NCBI GenBank assembly: GCA_002473165.1
Contig: DKSD01000001.1
Span: 1-11,954, forward strand
Length of the DNA: 11,954 bases
DNA from: Succinatimonas sp. UBA7265
Lineage (GTDB): Bacteria; Pseudomonadota; Gammaproteobacteria; Enterobacterales; Succinivibrionaceae
Reading direction: 5' to 3'
Made by a program: the position numbers and the translations under genes. Below are positions 1-6,775 of the stretch, piece by piece. Within the stretch, counting starts at the first letter, position 1. Each line of letters begins with the position of its first letter. The notes below the pieces were generated by a model. The model had not been told where the DNA came from and did not search any database. It saw only the letters and a program-made list of their open reading frames with translations.

Positions 1-2090
1 GTGGCCATGATCACCGCCGTGTTGTGTTTGCGCAGCGTTTTAAGCCAGGTGAGCAGTTCGCCTGAGAATGTCGGATCGCGCAGCATGATCCAGGCCTCAT
101 CGAGCACGATGGCGCCGGGGGCGCTGTCCTGCTCGGCCTCGCGCAGAATGCGCGAGAGCAGGTGGCGCAGCACCGGAATGCACTCCTGGGGGCGCTCAAA
201 GAGATCGCCGCACTCAAACACCGACAGCGGGCCTGAGATCTGCGCATCGCTGTCGCCGTCGAGGATGCCGCTGCCTGATCCCGAAAGATAGGGAATGAGC
301 GCCGAGCGCACGCTCTCAGAGCGGCAGAGCATGTGCAGATCGGTAAGCGTGCGGCACGCGGCCGGGTGCTTTGAGAGCAGCCGCAGCGCATCCGTAAGCG
401 CGGCTTCGTCGGCGCCTTCGCACCTTTGCCCGGCGCGATCGCACAGCGCGATGATGAAAGCGCGGGCGCGGCTTAGATCTTCGTCGTTCTCCAGGCGCTG
501 AAGCGGGCAGAGCCTTACGGAGCCGTCAAGCAGCGTGTGGGAGCCGCCGAGGCTGCGGCACAGTGCCAGAAGCGAAAAGCCCCGCTCAAAGGCGCGCACC
601 CGCATGCCTTTGTAGCGCAGCAGCGCATGGATGATCGCGTTGAGCAGCACGGACTTGCCGGTGCCTGGAGGGCCTGAGACCAGGGTGTTGCCCAGATCTT
701 TTTCATGCAGGTTCAAATGCATGATCCCGCCGTCAGAGGTGCCGCAGAGCATCAAGGGCCCGGCCCGGCCATAGCCGGGGTTGGGCGAGACGCGCTCGCC
801 GTGCCAGGGCTGGCACAGCGGAAAGAGATCGCAGGCGGCGCGGTGCGGCAGCATCGGGCGGCGCAGGTTGTGGCTGAGATCCCCGGGTAGCGATCCCAAA
901 AAGCACTCGGCGGCATTCACGCTTTCGACGCGGGCGCCGAAGCCCAGATCTTCGATAGCGCGCACGCAGATACGGGTGCGGTCTTCGAGATCCGGCAGGT
1001 TCTCGGCCATGGCGATCACAGCGGCGCTGTATGCGCCAAACGCCTCCTCGCCTGAATTTAACGAGTCGGCGGCGCTGTCGGCGTCCTGCGCCTGGCGCTC
1101 GGCTTCGTGATCGACCCTCGAGTTTTGCACGTTGAAGATCTGGGCCAGCATGCCCCGCTTTTTCTGCTCGTAGAGGCGGCGGCGCCTGCTGATGATGAGC
1201 CCGGAGCGCAGCTGGTCTTTTAAGATGTAGCGCATGCTGATGCGGCACTCAAAGGGCAGCGAACTGAGCGCGCGCAGCAGGCAGGGCGCAGTGGCGGCCG
1301 GGAACGCGTCAACGGAGATGCAGGCGACATGGCGCGCCCCGGCCTTCGGGGTAAAGCCGGTCTCAAAGTCCTCCTGCGAGAGCAGGCAGTCAAGCTCAGC
1401 GGGCTTAGCAGGCAGCGCGACGCGGCGCGTGCGCCCGCAGATGCAGCTTTGGATAAACGAGAGCGTTTCATGAAAACGGCCGTTTTTCTCCGGGCCCAAA
1501 AGCCGGGCCTTGCAAAAAAGCGAGAACTGATCGGCCGCGGCCTCGCGTTCTTTGACAAATGAGACCTCATCGCCTGCAAAATCGCGGCTGCCGGGTTCAA
1601 GCGAGCGCTTTTTAAGCCCGCGCACTGCGCCGGCGCGGCGCAGCAGCGTGAGGTAGAAGCGGTTTTCAAAAAACCGCCTTTGGGCCAGGTGCTTTAAGTG
1701 CGCGCGCTCCAGCTCCAGACCGCCTGCCGGGCCGCGGTAATCCGGGGTTAAAGGCGTGATCTCGCGGACGCGGATCACGTCGAGCGACACGGACCACTGG
1801 CCGCCGAGCCCACAGACGGCGCGCGCGAGCAGATCGCGCAGGCGCTCGCGCTCGCCCTCTGAGACGTTGTCTAAATCAGGGGGCGTGAGCTCGTACACCG
1901 AGAGCATAGCTCCGCTCTTTAGGATGACAACCGAGGGATCATCGCCCAAAAGCGCCGGCTCCAGAAGCTGCGAGAACGACGGCGCGGCGCGGCGCTTTGG
2001 CATAAGCGCGAGCGCGGCGGCGGCGCTGAACGCGGCGCCTGAGGCAAAGAGCAGGGCGCAGCCTGCGGCTGCGGCGGCGGAGGGAAGCAT
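1..2090 (-). CDS. trbE: TrbE/VirB4-type conjugative transfer ATPase (partial, C-terminus beyond left edge)
   Basis: VirB4-family ATPases energise pilus biogenesis and substrate transfer at the inner-membrane base of type IV secretion systems. The frame is open from the ATG at 2090 to the window edge, giving 696 codons; RP4 TrbE is about 850 residues, so the C-terminal end is missing. Walker A GPPGTGKS lies at residues 473-480 and Walker B IVLDEAW has D664/E665. The N-terminal half carries the VirB4-like stretch SVYELTPPDLDN. The start is fixed by a TAATG overlap with the trbD stop, with AAGGA just upstream, which suggests translational coupling. An Ala-rich hydrophobic segment (about residues 4-30) precedes a KRR cluster and is not typical of RP4 TrbE, as far as I recall. 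No internal stop or frameshift was seen. The family call is firm; TrbE rather than generic VirB4 follows from gene order. Confidence 0.93.
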   Translation of the reverse strand, partial: MLPSAAAAAGCALLFASGAAFSAAAALALMPKRRAAPSFSQLLEPALLGDDPSVVILKSGAMLSVYELTPPDLDNVSEGERERLRDLLARAVCGLGGQWSVSLDVIRVREITPLTPDYRGPAGGLELERAHLKHLAQRRFFENRFYLTLLRRAGAVRGLKKRSLEPGSRDFAGDEVSFVKEREAAADQFSLFCKARLLGPEKNGRFHETLSFIQSCICGRTRRVALPAKPAELDCLLSQEDFETGFTPKAGARHVACISVDAFPAATAPCLLRALSSLPFECRISMRYILKDQLRSGLIISRRRRLYEQKKRGMLAQIFNVQNSRVDHEAERQAQDADSAADSLNSGEEAFGAYSAAVIAMAENLPDLEDRTRICVRAIEDLGFGARVESVNAAECFLGSLPGDLSHNLRRPMLPHRAACDLFPLCQPWHGERVSPNPGYGRAGPLMLCGTSDGGIMHLNLHEKDLGNTLVSGPPGTGKSVLLNAIIHALLRYKGMRVRAFERGFSLLALCRSLGGSHTLLDGSVRLCPLQRLENDEDLSRARAFIIALCDRAGQRCEGADEAALTDALRLLSKHPAACRTLTDLHMLCRSESVRSALIPYLSGSGSGILDGDSDAQISGPLSVFECGDLFERPQECIPVLRHLLSRILREAEQDSAPGAIVLDEAWIMLRDPTFSGELLTWLKTLRKHNTAVIMA

Positions 2091-2380
2091 TATTTTTTCC
2101 TTTGATCGTTTGCAAACAGCGGCGTTGCCGCCTGGTAACGGGCGCGGAGCTTTAAGGAGCGCCAGTAGACGCGCGTCCAGAACGGATCGCCGCCTGAGAG
2201 CGCGCGCAGCCACAGGATCCCGGCAAAAAAGCAGCCTCCTCCTGCCACGGCGCCCCAGGGCAGTCCGCCAGCGAACCCGATGACGCCGCACAACAGCGCC
2301 AGCGTCATGCTGAGATCGCGCTCGCAGCCGAAAAACTGCGGCTTGCGCAGCAGCGAGCGGTAGATCTTGGCCTTTTCCAT
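2090..2380 (-). CDS. trbD: TrbD/VirB3-like type IV secretion inner-membrane protein
   Basis: VirB3/TrbD proteins are small inner-membrane components that associate with the VirB4 ATPase in the type IV secretion core. Taking the ATG at 2380 gives 96 residues, the usual size. The protein has a basic N-terminus, two hydrophobic stretches in the first half (around LALLCGVIGFAGGLPWG and GGGCFFAGILWL), then the family-like C-terminal signature with a DPFW motif and conserved Arg/Tyr (LRARYQAATP). A GTG six bases upstream is in frame, but it overlaps the AGGAG ribosome-binding site. The ATG sits 5 nt after AGGAG and overlaps the trbC stop as TGATG, so it is preferred. The stop overlaps the trbE start. 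Identification rests on size, membrane pattern, the DP..R...Y signature and position between trbC and trbE. Confidence 0.88.
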   Translation of the reverse strand: MEKAKIYRSLLRKPQFFGCERDLSMTLALLCGVIGFAGGLPWGAVAGGGCFFAGILWLRALSGGDPFWTRVYWRSLKLRARYQAATPLFANDQRKK

Positions 2381-2787
2381 CAGCACTCCTCGCGCCCGCG
2401 CTCACAAAGGAAGGCGTCAAGTTCGGCGCGCTCGGGGGAGCCTAATGCGCTCGCCTCAGGGCCGGGGGCCTTGGCATCTGAGATCACGGCGCCGTTGAAG
2501 AAGCGCGTCATCAGGGTGTTGGCGCCGATGAGCAGGCTCATGACGAAGATTATGTAGATGAGCGAGCGCAAAAAGCGGCTGATCTCGCCGCCTGCGAAGA
2601 TCAGCGTGGCGCCGCAGGACACGATGCCGATGATGGCCACTGAAAAGGCCACAGGGCCGGTAAGCGATCTTTGCAGGTTCATAAGCCAGGTCTCATAGGG
2701 CAGCGTGCCGCCGCCGGTCTGCGAGGCCGCGGCCTCGCCCGCGCACAGCATCAGGAACGCCAACAGGGTAAAAAAGGACTTTTTCAT
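2380..2787 (-). CDS. trbC: TrbC/VirB2-like conjugative pilin precursor
   Basis: This is the major pilus subunit of the P-type conjugation machine (135-residue precursor). Residues 1-21 form a signal peptide (KK, hydrophobic core, AAA before S22). The mature region opens with a Gly-rich linker and LPYETWL (29-35), then a first membrane helix with the TGPVAF and IIGIV blocks (about 43-65), a polar loop GGEISRFLRS, and a second helix (about 75-93) ending at RFFNGAVI. LPYE.WL, TGPVAF and FF.GA.I closely match my recollection of RP4 TrbC. RP4 TrbC is known to be trimmed and cyclised head-to-tail; the equivalent join here would be S22 to about G99, which is inference. About 36 C-terminal residues, including C128 and C135, would then be discarded. 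The gene starts 3 nt after the trbB stop, with GGAG inside the end of trbB, and its stop overlaps the trbD start. Confidence 0.92.
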   Translation of the reverse strand: MKKSFFTLLAFLMLCAGEAAASQTGGGTLPYETWLMNLQRSLTGPVAFSVAIIGIVSCGATLIFAGGEISRFLRSLIYIIFVMSLLIGANTLMTRFFNGAVISDAKAPGPEASALGSPERAELDAFLCERGREEC

Positions 2788-2790
2788 GGG

Positions 2791-3735
2791 TTATTTCTCC
2801 ATAAACTTGAGGTTGAATTCGCCGCCGGAAAAACCTGTGACGGCGCAGATTTGCGTGACATGGCGGCGCGGGCGGGTGCCGAGCACGACTAAGAGATCGA
2901 CAGCCTGCGCCACCAAAGGCTCGATGTGGCGGGGGCACTGCGGGTGGCGCGACACCATGAGCAGCAGGCGCCTTAAAGCCTGTTCGGCCGTGCCGGCGTG
3001 CAGCGTCGCCAAAGAGCCTTGGTGGCCTGAGGAGAGCGCGTCCACGAGATCGAGCGCCTCGGCGCCGCGCACCTCGCCTACGACGATCCGCCTGGGGTTC
3101 AGGCGCAGCGTCGAGCGCACCAGATCCGAGAGCGAAAAGCCTGGCGCCGTGGTCAGCGACACATGATCATCAAGCGGAATTTTGAGCTCCGGGGTGTCCT
3201 CGAGGCAGATGACGCGGGTGAGCGGGGCGCAGCGCTTTATTTCATAAAGCAGGGCGCCCAAAAGCGTCGTTTTGCCCGAGCCCGTCTCGCCGCAGATGAT
3301 CATGGAACGCTCAGCTGCGACGGCAGCTTTTAGGATCTCCAGCTGGCGCGCTGTGAGCATGCCTGCGGCGGCAAGCTGTGCAAGATCCCAGCCCGCGCAG
3401 CCGTGGCGGCGCACGGAAAAGCACGGCCCGGGGCACAGCGGCGGCAGCAGTCCTTCAAAGCGTGCGCTGCCAAAGGGGAGATCGCACGAGACGATGATGT
3501 CGTCCGCCTTTTGGGCGGCTCCGCCTGAGGCGCTGAGAGTGTAGATGATCTCGCTTGTCCGCTGCGGCGTGATCGGGGCAAGCTCGCGTTTGCCGCAGGC
3601 GCCCTCGGTAAAGACGCGGCAGTCGGAATTGGCCATGATCTCCGTGACTTCCGGGTTCTCAAGCTCGCAGAGGAGTTCGGGGCCGAAAGCCGTGCGCAGG
3701 CGCCGCAGCGCCACTTCGCCGTATATGTTCTCCAT
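2791..3735 (-). CDS. trbB: TrbB/VirB11-type hexameric ATPase of conjugative transfer
   Basis: VirB11/TrbB proteins form cytoplasmic hexameric rings that dock on VirB4 and switch the machine between pilus building and substrate transfer. At 314 residues the length fits TrbB. The order of motifs is complete: an N-terminal domain (about 1-125), Walker A GETGSGKTT (149-157), Asp box ICLEDTPEL (E179/D180), Walker B region RIVVGEVRG (E221), and His box GHQGSLATLHAG (237-248). All expected catalytic residues are present, so the enzyme should be active. The ATG at 3735 is preceded by AAGGAGG with an 8-nt spacer. It is the first gene of the visible operon; a candidate promoter and a hairpin around the ribosome-binding site lie just upstream. 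TrbB is chosen over generic VirB11 because C, D and E homologues follow in RP4 order. Confidence 0.95.
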   Translation of the reverse strand: MENIYGEVALRRLRTAFGPELLCELENPEVTEIMANSDCRVFTEGACGKRELAPITPQRTSEIIYTLSASGGAAQKADDIIVSCDLPFGSARFEGLLPPLCPGPCFSVRRHGCAGWDLAQLAAAGMLTARQLEILKAAVAAERSMIICGETGSGKTTLLGALLYEIKRCAPLTRVICLEDTPELKIPLDDHVSLTTAPGFSLSDLVRSTLRLNPRRIVVGEVRGAEALDLVDALSSGHQGSLATLHAGTAEQALRRLLLMVSRHPQCPRHIEPLVAQAVDLLVVLGTRPRRHVTQICAVTGFSGGEFNLKFMEK

Positions 3736-3736
3736 T

Positions 3737-3762
3737 GCCCGTGCCTCCTTAAATCACGGGGC
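3737..3762 (-). promoter_or_regulatory. Hairpin with the trbB Shine-Dalgarno in its loop
   Basis: On the minus strand CCCGTG (3760-3755) pairs perfectly with CACGGG (3743-3738), with one more G-C pair possible across a bulge. The 11-nt loop holds AAGGAGG (3750-3744). The 3' arm ends two bases before the trbB ATG. Such a structure either displays the ribosome-binding site or lets a protein or antisense RNA block it. The pairing is seen; the regulatory role is inference. Confidence 0.5.
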
Positions 3763-3795
3763 ACAGTCTACAGGGATGTCAAAAAGCTCCGTGGC

Positions 3796-3824
3796 TGTAT
3801 AGCGCAAGGACAGTCGTTAGGCAA
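3796..3824 (-). promoter_or_regulatory. Candidate sigma70 promoter for the trb operon
   Basis: Read on the minus strand, TTGCCT (3824-3819, 4/6 match to the -35 consensus) and TATACA (3801-3796, 4/6 match to the -10) are separated by 17 nt. Transcription would begin near 3789, leaving a leader of about 55 nt that carries the trbB hairpin. It is the best-spaced pair I found upstream of trbB. The matches are modest and no experimental support is visible. Confidence 0.4.
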
Positions 3825-3965
3825 TAGAGATTATTTAACAGACAGATAGCTAATCATAAGATGGTTATTTAGACGAATTTTTAAGAAAAAAAGTACAAAA
3901 ACAGCAGCGCGAGTTGTTTTTAAATTGGATATTTAAATATGAATTCCTTGTTTTAAATAAAAATA
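3825..3965. other. AT-rich spacer between trb operon and sstT terminator
   Basis: This stretch is far richer in A/T than the flanking genes: positions 3901-3960 are only about 27% G+C by count. It has no convincing ORF. It contains a 12-bp palindrome ATATTTAAATAT (about 3928-3939), an A-run near 3885-3900 and several TTTAAA tracts. It may hold regulatory sites for the trb operon or be the junction of an integrated element. I could not identify an attachment site or terminal repeat. Confidence 0.5.
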
Positions 3966-3987
3966 AAGCCCTCCAAAAGGAGGGCTC
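3966..3987 (-). terminator. Rho-independent terminator of sstT
   Basis: On the minus strand AGCCCTCC and GGAGGGCT form a perfect 8-bp stem with a TTTT loop. A T-rich tail (TTATTTTTATTT) follows. It lies about 30 nt after the sstT stop and separates that transcript from the trb promoter region. Confidence 0.9.
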
Positions 3988-4015
3988 TTAAATATTAATT
4001 GACAGTGCGCTGTGC

Positions 4016-5281
4016 TCAGAGCTCAGGCTTGGTCAGCGCCGGGCCGGTACCCTTGCGGGCGTCGCGGTAGCAGGCGGCTGCGGTGAAGACCACGTCGGTA
4101 GAGCTGTTCAGCGCAGTCTCGGTGGAGTCCTGGATCACGCCGATGATGAAGCCGATGCCGACTACCTGCATAGCGATGTCGTTGTTAATGCCAAAAATCG
4201 AGCAGGCCAGCGGGATGACCATCAGCGAGCCGCCGGCGATGCCGGAGCAGCCGCAGGCGCAGAGCACGGAGATCACGCAGGTAAAGAGCGCCGAGCCAAA
4301 GTCGACATTGATGCCCAGAGTGTGCACGGCGGCCATGGTCATCACGACGATGGTGACGGCGGCGCCTGACATGTTGATGGTGCATCCTAAAGGAATGGAG
4401 ATCGAGTAGGTCTGCTTAGGCAGCCCGAGCCTCTCGCAGAGCCCCAGGTTGACCGGCAGGTTGGCCGCCGACGATCTGGTAAAGAACGCGGTGACGGCGG
4501 AGTTGGCGATACAGGTGCCGATGAGCGGGAAGGGGTTGCGGTGCGTGCAGGCGGCAACGAGGATCGGGTTTACGACGAAAGCCACGAGCAGCATGGTTGC
4601 GACGAGCACAGCCACGACGTGCACGTAGTTGAGCAGGTTGGCAAAGCCGCTTTCCTGGGTGCAGGAGCTGTAAACAAGGCCAAGCACGCCTAAAGGAGCG
4701 CAGCGGACGACCATGCGCACCACGCCGGAGACGCACTGGGCGAGATCATCGAGCACGAGCTTCGTGTTCTCATGGGCAAAGCGGAACATCACGCCTAAGA
4801 GCACGGCCCATACCAGGATGCCGATGTAGTTGCCGGTAAGCAGGGCGTTGATCGGATTGTCAACAGCCTGTTTTACGAAGTTCATGAGCACTTCCTTGAT
4901 GCCCGAGGGCGGGGTGAGGCCTGTGGCTTCATCGGCGAGCTCGGCAAAGGTGCTGGGGAACAGGAAGCTGGCGATCATGGCCAAAGTGGAGGCCAGCACC
5001 ATGCCGACGATGTACAAAACCAGGACGGTCTTGAGCGAGGTGTGCTCGCCGGTGCGCTGTTTGGCGATGGCGGCTGAGACCAGCACGAAGACGAGGATCG
5101 GGGCGATCGCCTTTAAGGCGGACACAAAGAGCGTGCCCAGCGCCGGGATCAGGACTTTGTCCGAGGGGTAGACCCATGCCAGGAATATGCCGATGCACAG
5201 GCCGATCACGATTTGCAGGATAAACGGCACCTTGTTGAGCGTCTGCGCCAAAGGCGACTTGGGATTGTAATTTTCAAGCAT
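4016..5281 (-). CDS. sstT: Serine/threonine:Na+ symporter SstT
   Basis: SstT imports L-serine and L-threonine with sodium across the inner membrane and belongs to the dicarboxylate/amino acid:cation symporter (DAACS) family. The 421 residues match the usual length of about 410. Hydrophobic segments run throughout in the DAACS pattern. Diagnostic blocks are TRSSAANLPVN (268-278, first re-entrant hairpin), SISIPLGCTINMSGAA (293-308, TM7 with N303), the Gly/Ser-rich GCSGIAGGS (344-352, second hairpin) and QDSTETALNSSTD (384-396, TM8 with D385, N392 and D396). These are SstT-specific rather than GltP-like. Serine is a plausible carbon and energy source for a fermenting anaerobe (inference). The gene lies 83 nt after rimO on the same strand, with no clear terminator between them, so partial read-through is possible. 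The ribosome-binding site (GGAA) is weak. Confidence 0.96.
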   Translation of the reverse strand: MLENYNPKSPLAQTLNKVPFILQIVIGLCIGIFLAWVYPSDKVLIPALGTLFVSALKAIAPILVFVLVSAAIAKQRTGEHTSLKTVLVLYIVGMVLASTLAMIASFLFPSTFAELADEATGLTPPSGIKEVLMNFVKQAVDNPINALLTGNYIGILVWAVLLGVMFRFAHENTKLVLDDLAQCVSGVVRMVVRCAPLGVLGLVYSSCTQESGFANLLNYVHVVAVLVATMLLVAFVVNPILVAACTHRNPFPLIGTCIANSAVTAFFTRSSAANLPVNLGLCERLGLPKQTYSISIPLGCTINMSGAAVTIVVMTMAAVHTLGINVDFGSALFTCVISVLCACGCSGIAGGSLMVIPLACSIFGINNDIAMQVVGIGFIIGVIQDSTETALNSSTDVVFTAAACYRDARKGTGPALTKPEL

Positions 5282-5312
5282 GACGGAGTTCCATAGTTGT
5301 TTGATGGTGCAG

Positions 5313-5332
5313 GGGGACGTTTCGCGTCTCCC
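5313..5332 (-). promoter_or_regulatory. Small hairpin in the rimO-sstT spacer
   Basis: A 7-bp G/C-rich stem with one bulged base and a 5-nt loop lies about 30 nt upstream of the sstT start. No T-tract follows, so it is not a standard terminator. It could be a leader structure of sstT or an RNA-stability element. Only the pairing is seen. Confidence 0.3.
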
Positions 5333-5364
5333 AAATCTGTTCCATTTTAGATCAGCACCGCCGT

Positions 5365-6687
5365 TTAACGGAATTTTATGGGTTTGTCCAGTTTTGACAC
5401 GATTTCTGCACCTAAATCGTGCTCATCGTGCGAGACCATTTTTGCGCGCACGATGTCGCCAGGGCGCACGCCCTGCGTTTTTGGCAGACTTACCGTACCG
5501 TCGACATCCGGCGCCTCATAGCGGGTGCGCCCTACGGCGTCGCCTTCGTCTGAGACGTAATCTATGATGACGTCGTACTCTTTGCCCATGCGTTCTTCGA
5601 GTTTTTCATAAGAGATCTGCGCCTGCGCTTCCATGAGCTCGCGGGCGCGCGCCTCGCGCTCGTCCGGATCAACGGCCCCCGGGAGAGAATTGGCCTCGGC
5701 GCCTTCGACATCCGAGTAAGGAAAGCAGCCGACGCGATCGAGGCGGGCTTCTTTTAAGAAGGCCAAAAGCTCCTCAAACTGAGAGCGGGTCTCGCCCGGG
5801 AAACCGGTGATAAACGTCGAGCGGATGGCGATGTCCGGGCGGATGCGGCGCCAGCGGGAGATCGTGTCCATGGCTTTCTCAAGGCTTCCCGGGCGGCGCA
5901 TGGCTTTGAGCACCGGCAGCGCCACATGCTGCAGCGGCACGTCGATGTAGGGCAGCACCAGATCCTCTGCCATCAGCTCGACGACGCGATCGGCCTCGCT
6001 CTGGGGGTAGACATAGTGCACGCGCAGCCACGGGCCTAAGGATGAGAGCTTTTTAAGCAGGGCGCTGAGCGAGGATTTAGGAGTGAGATCAAAGCCGTAA
6101 TCCGAGGTGTCCTCGGCGATGACGAGCAGCTCGCGCACGCCGCGGGAGGCCAGATCGCGCGCCTCGGCAAACACGGAGCCCTCCTCTCTGGAGCGCAGAT
6201 CGCCGCGCAGCTTCGGGATGATGCAAAAAGAGCAGCGGTGGCGGCAGCCCTCGGCGATCTTGAGGTAGGCGTAATGCGGCGGGGTAAGCAGGATACCCGA
6301 CTCCGGCAGGCGCTGCCTGGCGCTCTGAGGCGGGCGCCCGACCGCTTTTACCACCGCGCGGATGACGCTGGCGCGCATTCCCGGGCCGCAAACGGCGAAC
6401 ACCTGGGGGCAGCGTTTGCGGATAAGCTCTTCGCGCCTCCCCAGGCAGCCGGTGACGATCACTTTGCCGTTGGCGCTTAGAGCCTCGGAGATGGCTCCCA
6501 GCGATTCTTCGATGGCGGGGGTAATAAAACCGCAGGTGTTGACGATCACGACATCGCACTGCGCGTAGTCAGGCGAGGTCTGATAGCCCATGGCCACCAG
6601 CGCGGAGCTCAGGCGCTCCGTGTCCACGAGGTTTTTGGCACAGCCCAGGGATACAAATCCGATCACGGGGATCCTGTCGGCGCTCAT
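5365..6687 (-). CDS. rimO: Ribosomal protein S12 methylthiotransferase RimO
   Basis: RimO is a radical-SAM enzyme that adds a methylthio group to a conserved aspartate of ribosomal protein S12, using two [4Fe-4S] clusters. The 440 residues match the family length. The N-terminal UPF0004 domain carries C16 (SLGCAKNLVD), C52 (NTCGFI) and C81 (TGCLGRR). The radical-SAM CxxxCxxC is C148/C152/C155 in EGCRHRCSFCIIP. The central barrel has HYVYP, PYIDVPLQH, TFITGFPGE and LDRVGCFPYS. A C-terminal TRAM domain (about 370-432) should bind S12. The RimO motif usually written AQDT is AEDTSDYG here (E192). The ATG at 6687 follows AAGGAG with a 7-nt spacer. A hairpin terminator separates it from upstream ppaC. 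Confidence 0.97.
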   Translation of the reverse strand: MSADRIPVIGFVSLGCAKNLVDTERLSSALVAMGYQTSPDYAQCDVVIVNTCGFITPAIEESLGAISEALSANGKVIVTGCLGRREELIRKRCPQVFAVCGPGMRASVIRAVVKAVGRPPQSARQRLPESGILLTPPHYAYLKIAEGCRHRCSFCIIPKLRGDLRSREEGSVFAEARDLASRGVRELLVIAEDTSDYGFDLTPKSSLSALLKKLSSLGPWLRVHYVYPQSEADRVVELMAEDLVLPYIDVPLQHVALPVLKAMRRPGSLEKAMDTISRWRRIRPDIAIRSTFITGFPGETRSQFEELLAFLKEARLDRVGCFPYSDVEGAEANSLPGAVDPDEREARARELMEAQAQISYEKLEERMGKEYDVIIDYVSDEGDAVGRTRYEAPDVDGTVSLPKTQGVRPGDIVRAKMVSHDEHDLGAEIVSKLDKPIKFR

Positions 6688-6727
6688 GTTCAGGCTCCTT
6701 GTAAGAGAAAACGCGTTTTAAGACGCT

Positions 6728-6757
6728 AAAGCCCGGAGCGCGGGCGCTCCGGGCTTT
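6728..6757. terminator. Strong hairpin terminator downstream of ppaC
   Basis: AAAGCCCGGAGCG and its exact complement CGCTCCGGGCTTT form a 13-bp G/C-rich stem with a 4-nt loop, starting about 19 nt after the ppaC stop on the minus strand. The T-tail is short in both directions (TTT on minus, TTTT on plus). Termination is likely but may be incomplete, allowing some read-through into rimO. Confidence 0.75.
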
Positions 6758-6775
6758 TAAAAAGTTTATGGGAAA

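Noticed and set aside
1..2090. Only short frames at first sight on the minus strand, suggesting a broken or absent gene
   Set aside because: Reading from the TAATG at 2090 gives one frame open to the edge with intact Walker A and B motifs; spot checks at several places found no frameshift.
1756..2283. 175-residue plus-strand frame opposite trbD and trbE
   Set aside because: Ser/Arg/Ala-rich composition typical of antisense frames in GC-rich DNA; the opposite strand encodes the recognisable proteins.
2381..2386. GTG start giving a 98-residue TrbD
   Set aside because: The GTG overlaps the AGGAG ribosome-binding site; the ATG at 2380 is correctly spaced and overlaps the trbC stop.
3736..4015. 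Integrase attachment site or tRNA gene next to the trb operon
   Set aside because: No tRNA cloverleaf, integrase-type core repeat or terminal inverted repeat could be recognised in the spacer.
6708..6719. Perfect palindrome AAAACGCGTTTT upstream of rimO as an operator
   Set aside because: A single 12-bp palindrome with no recognised regulator consensus and no clear promoter around it; too little to call.
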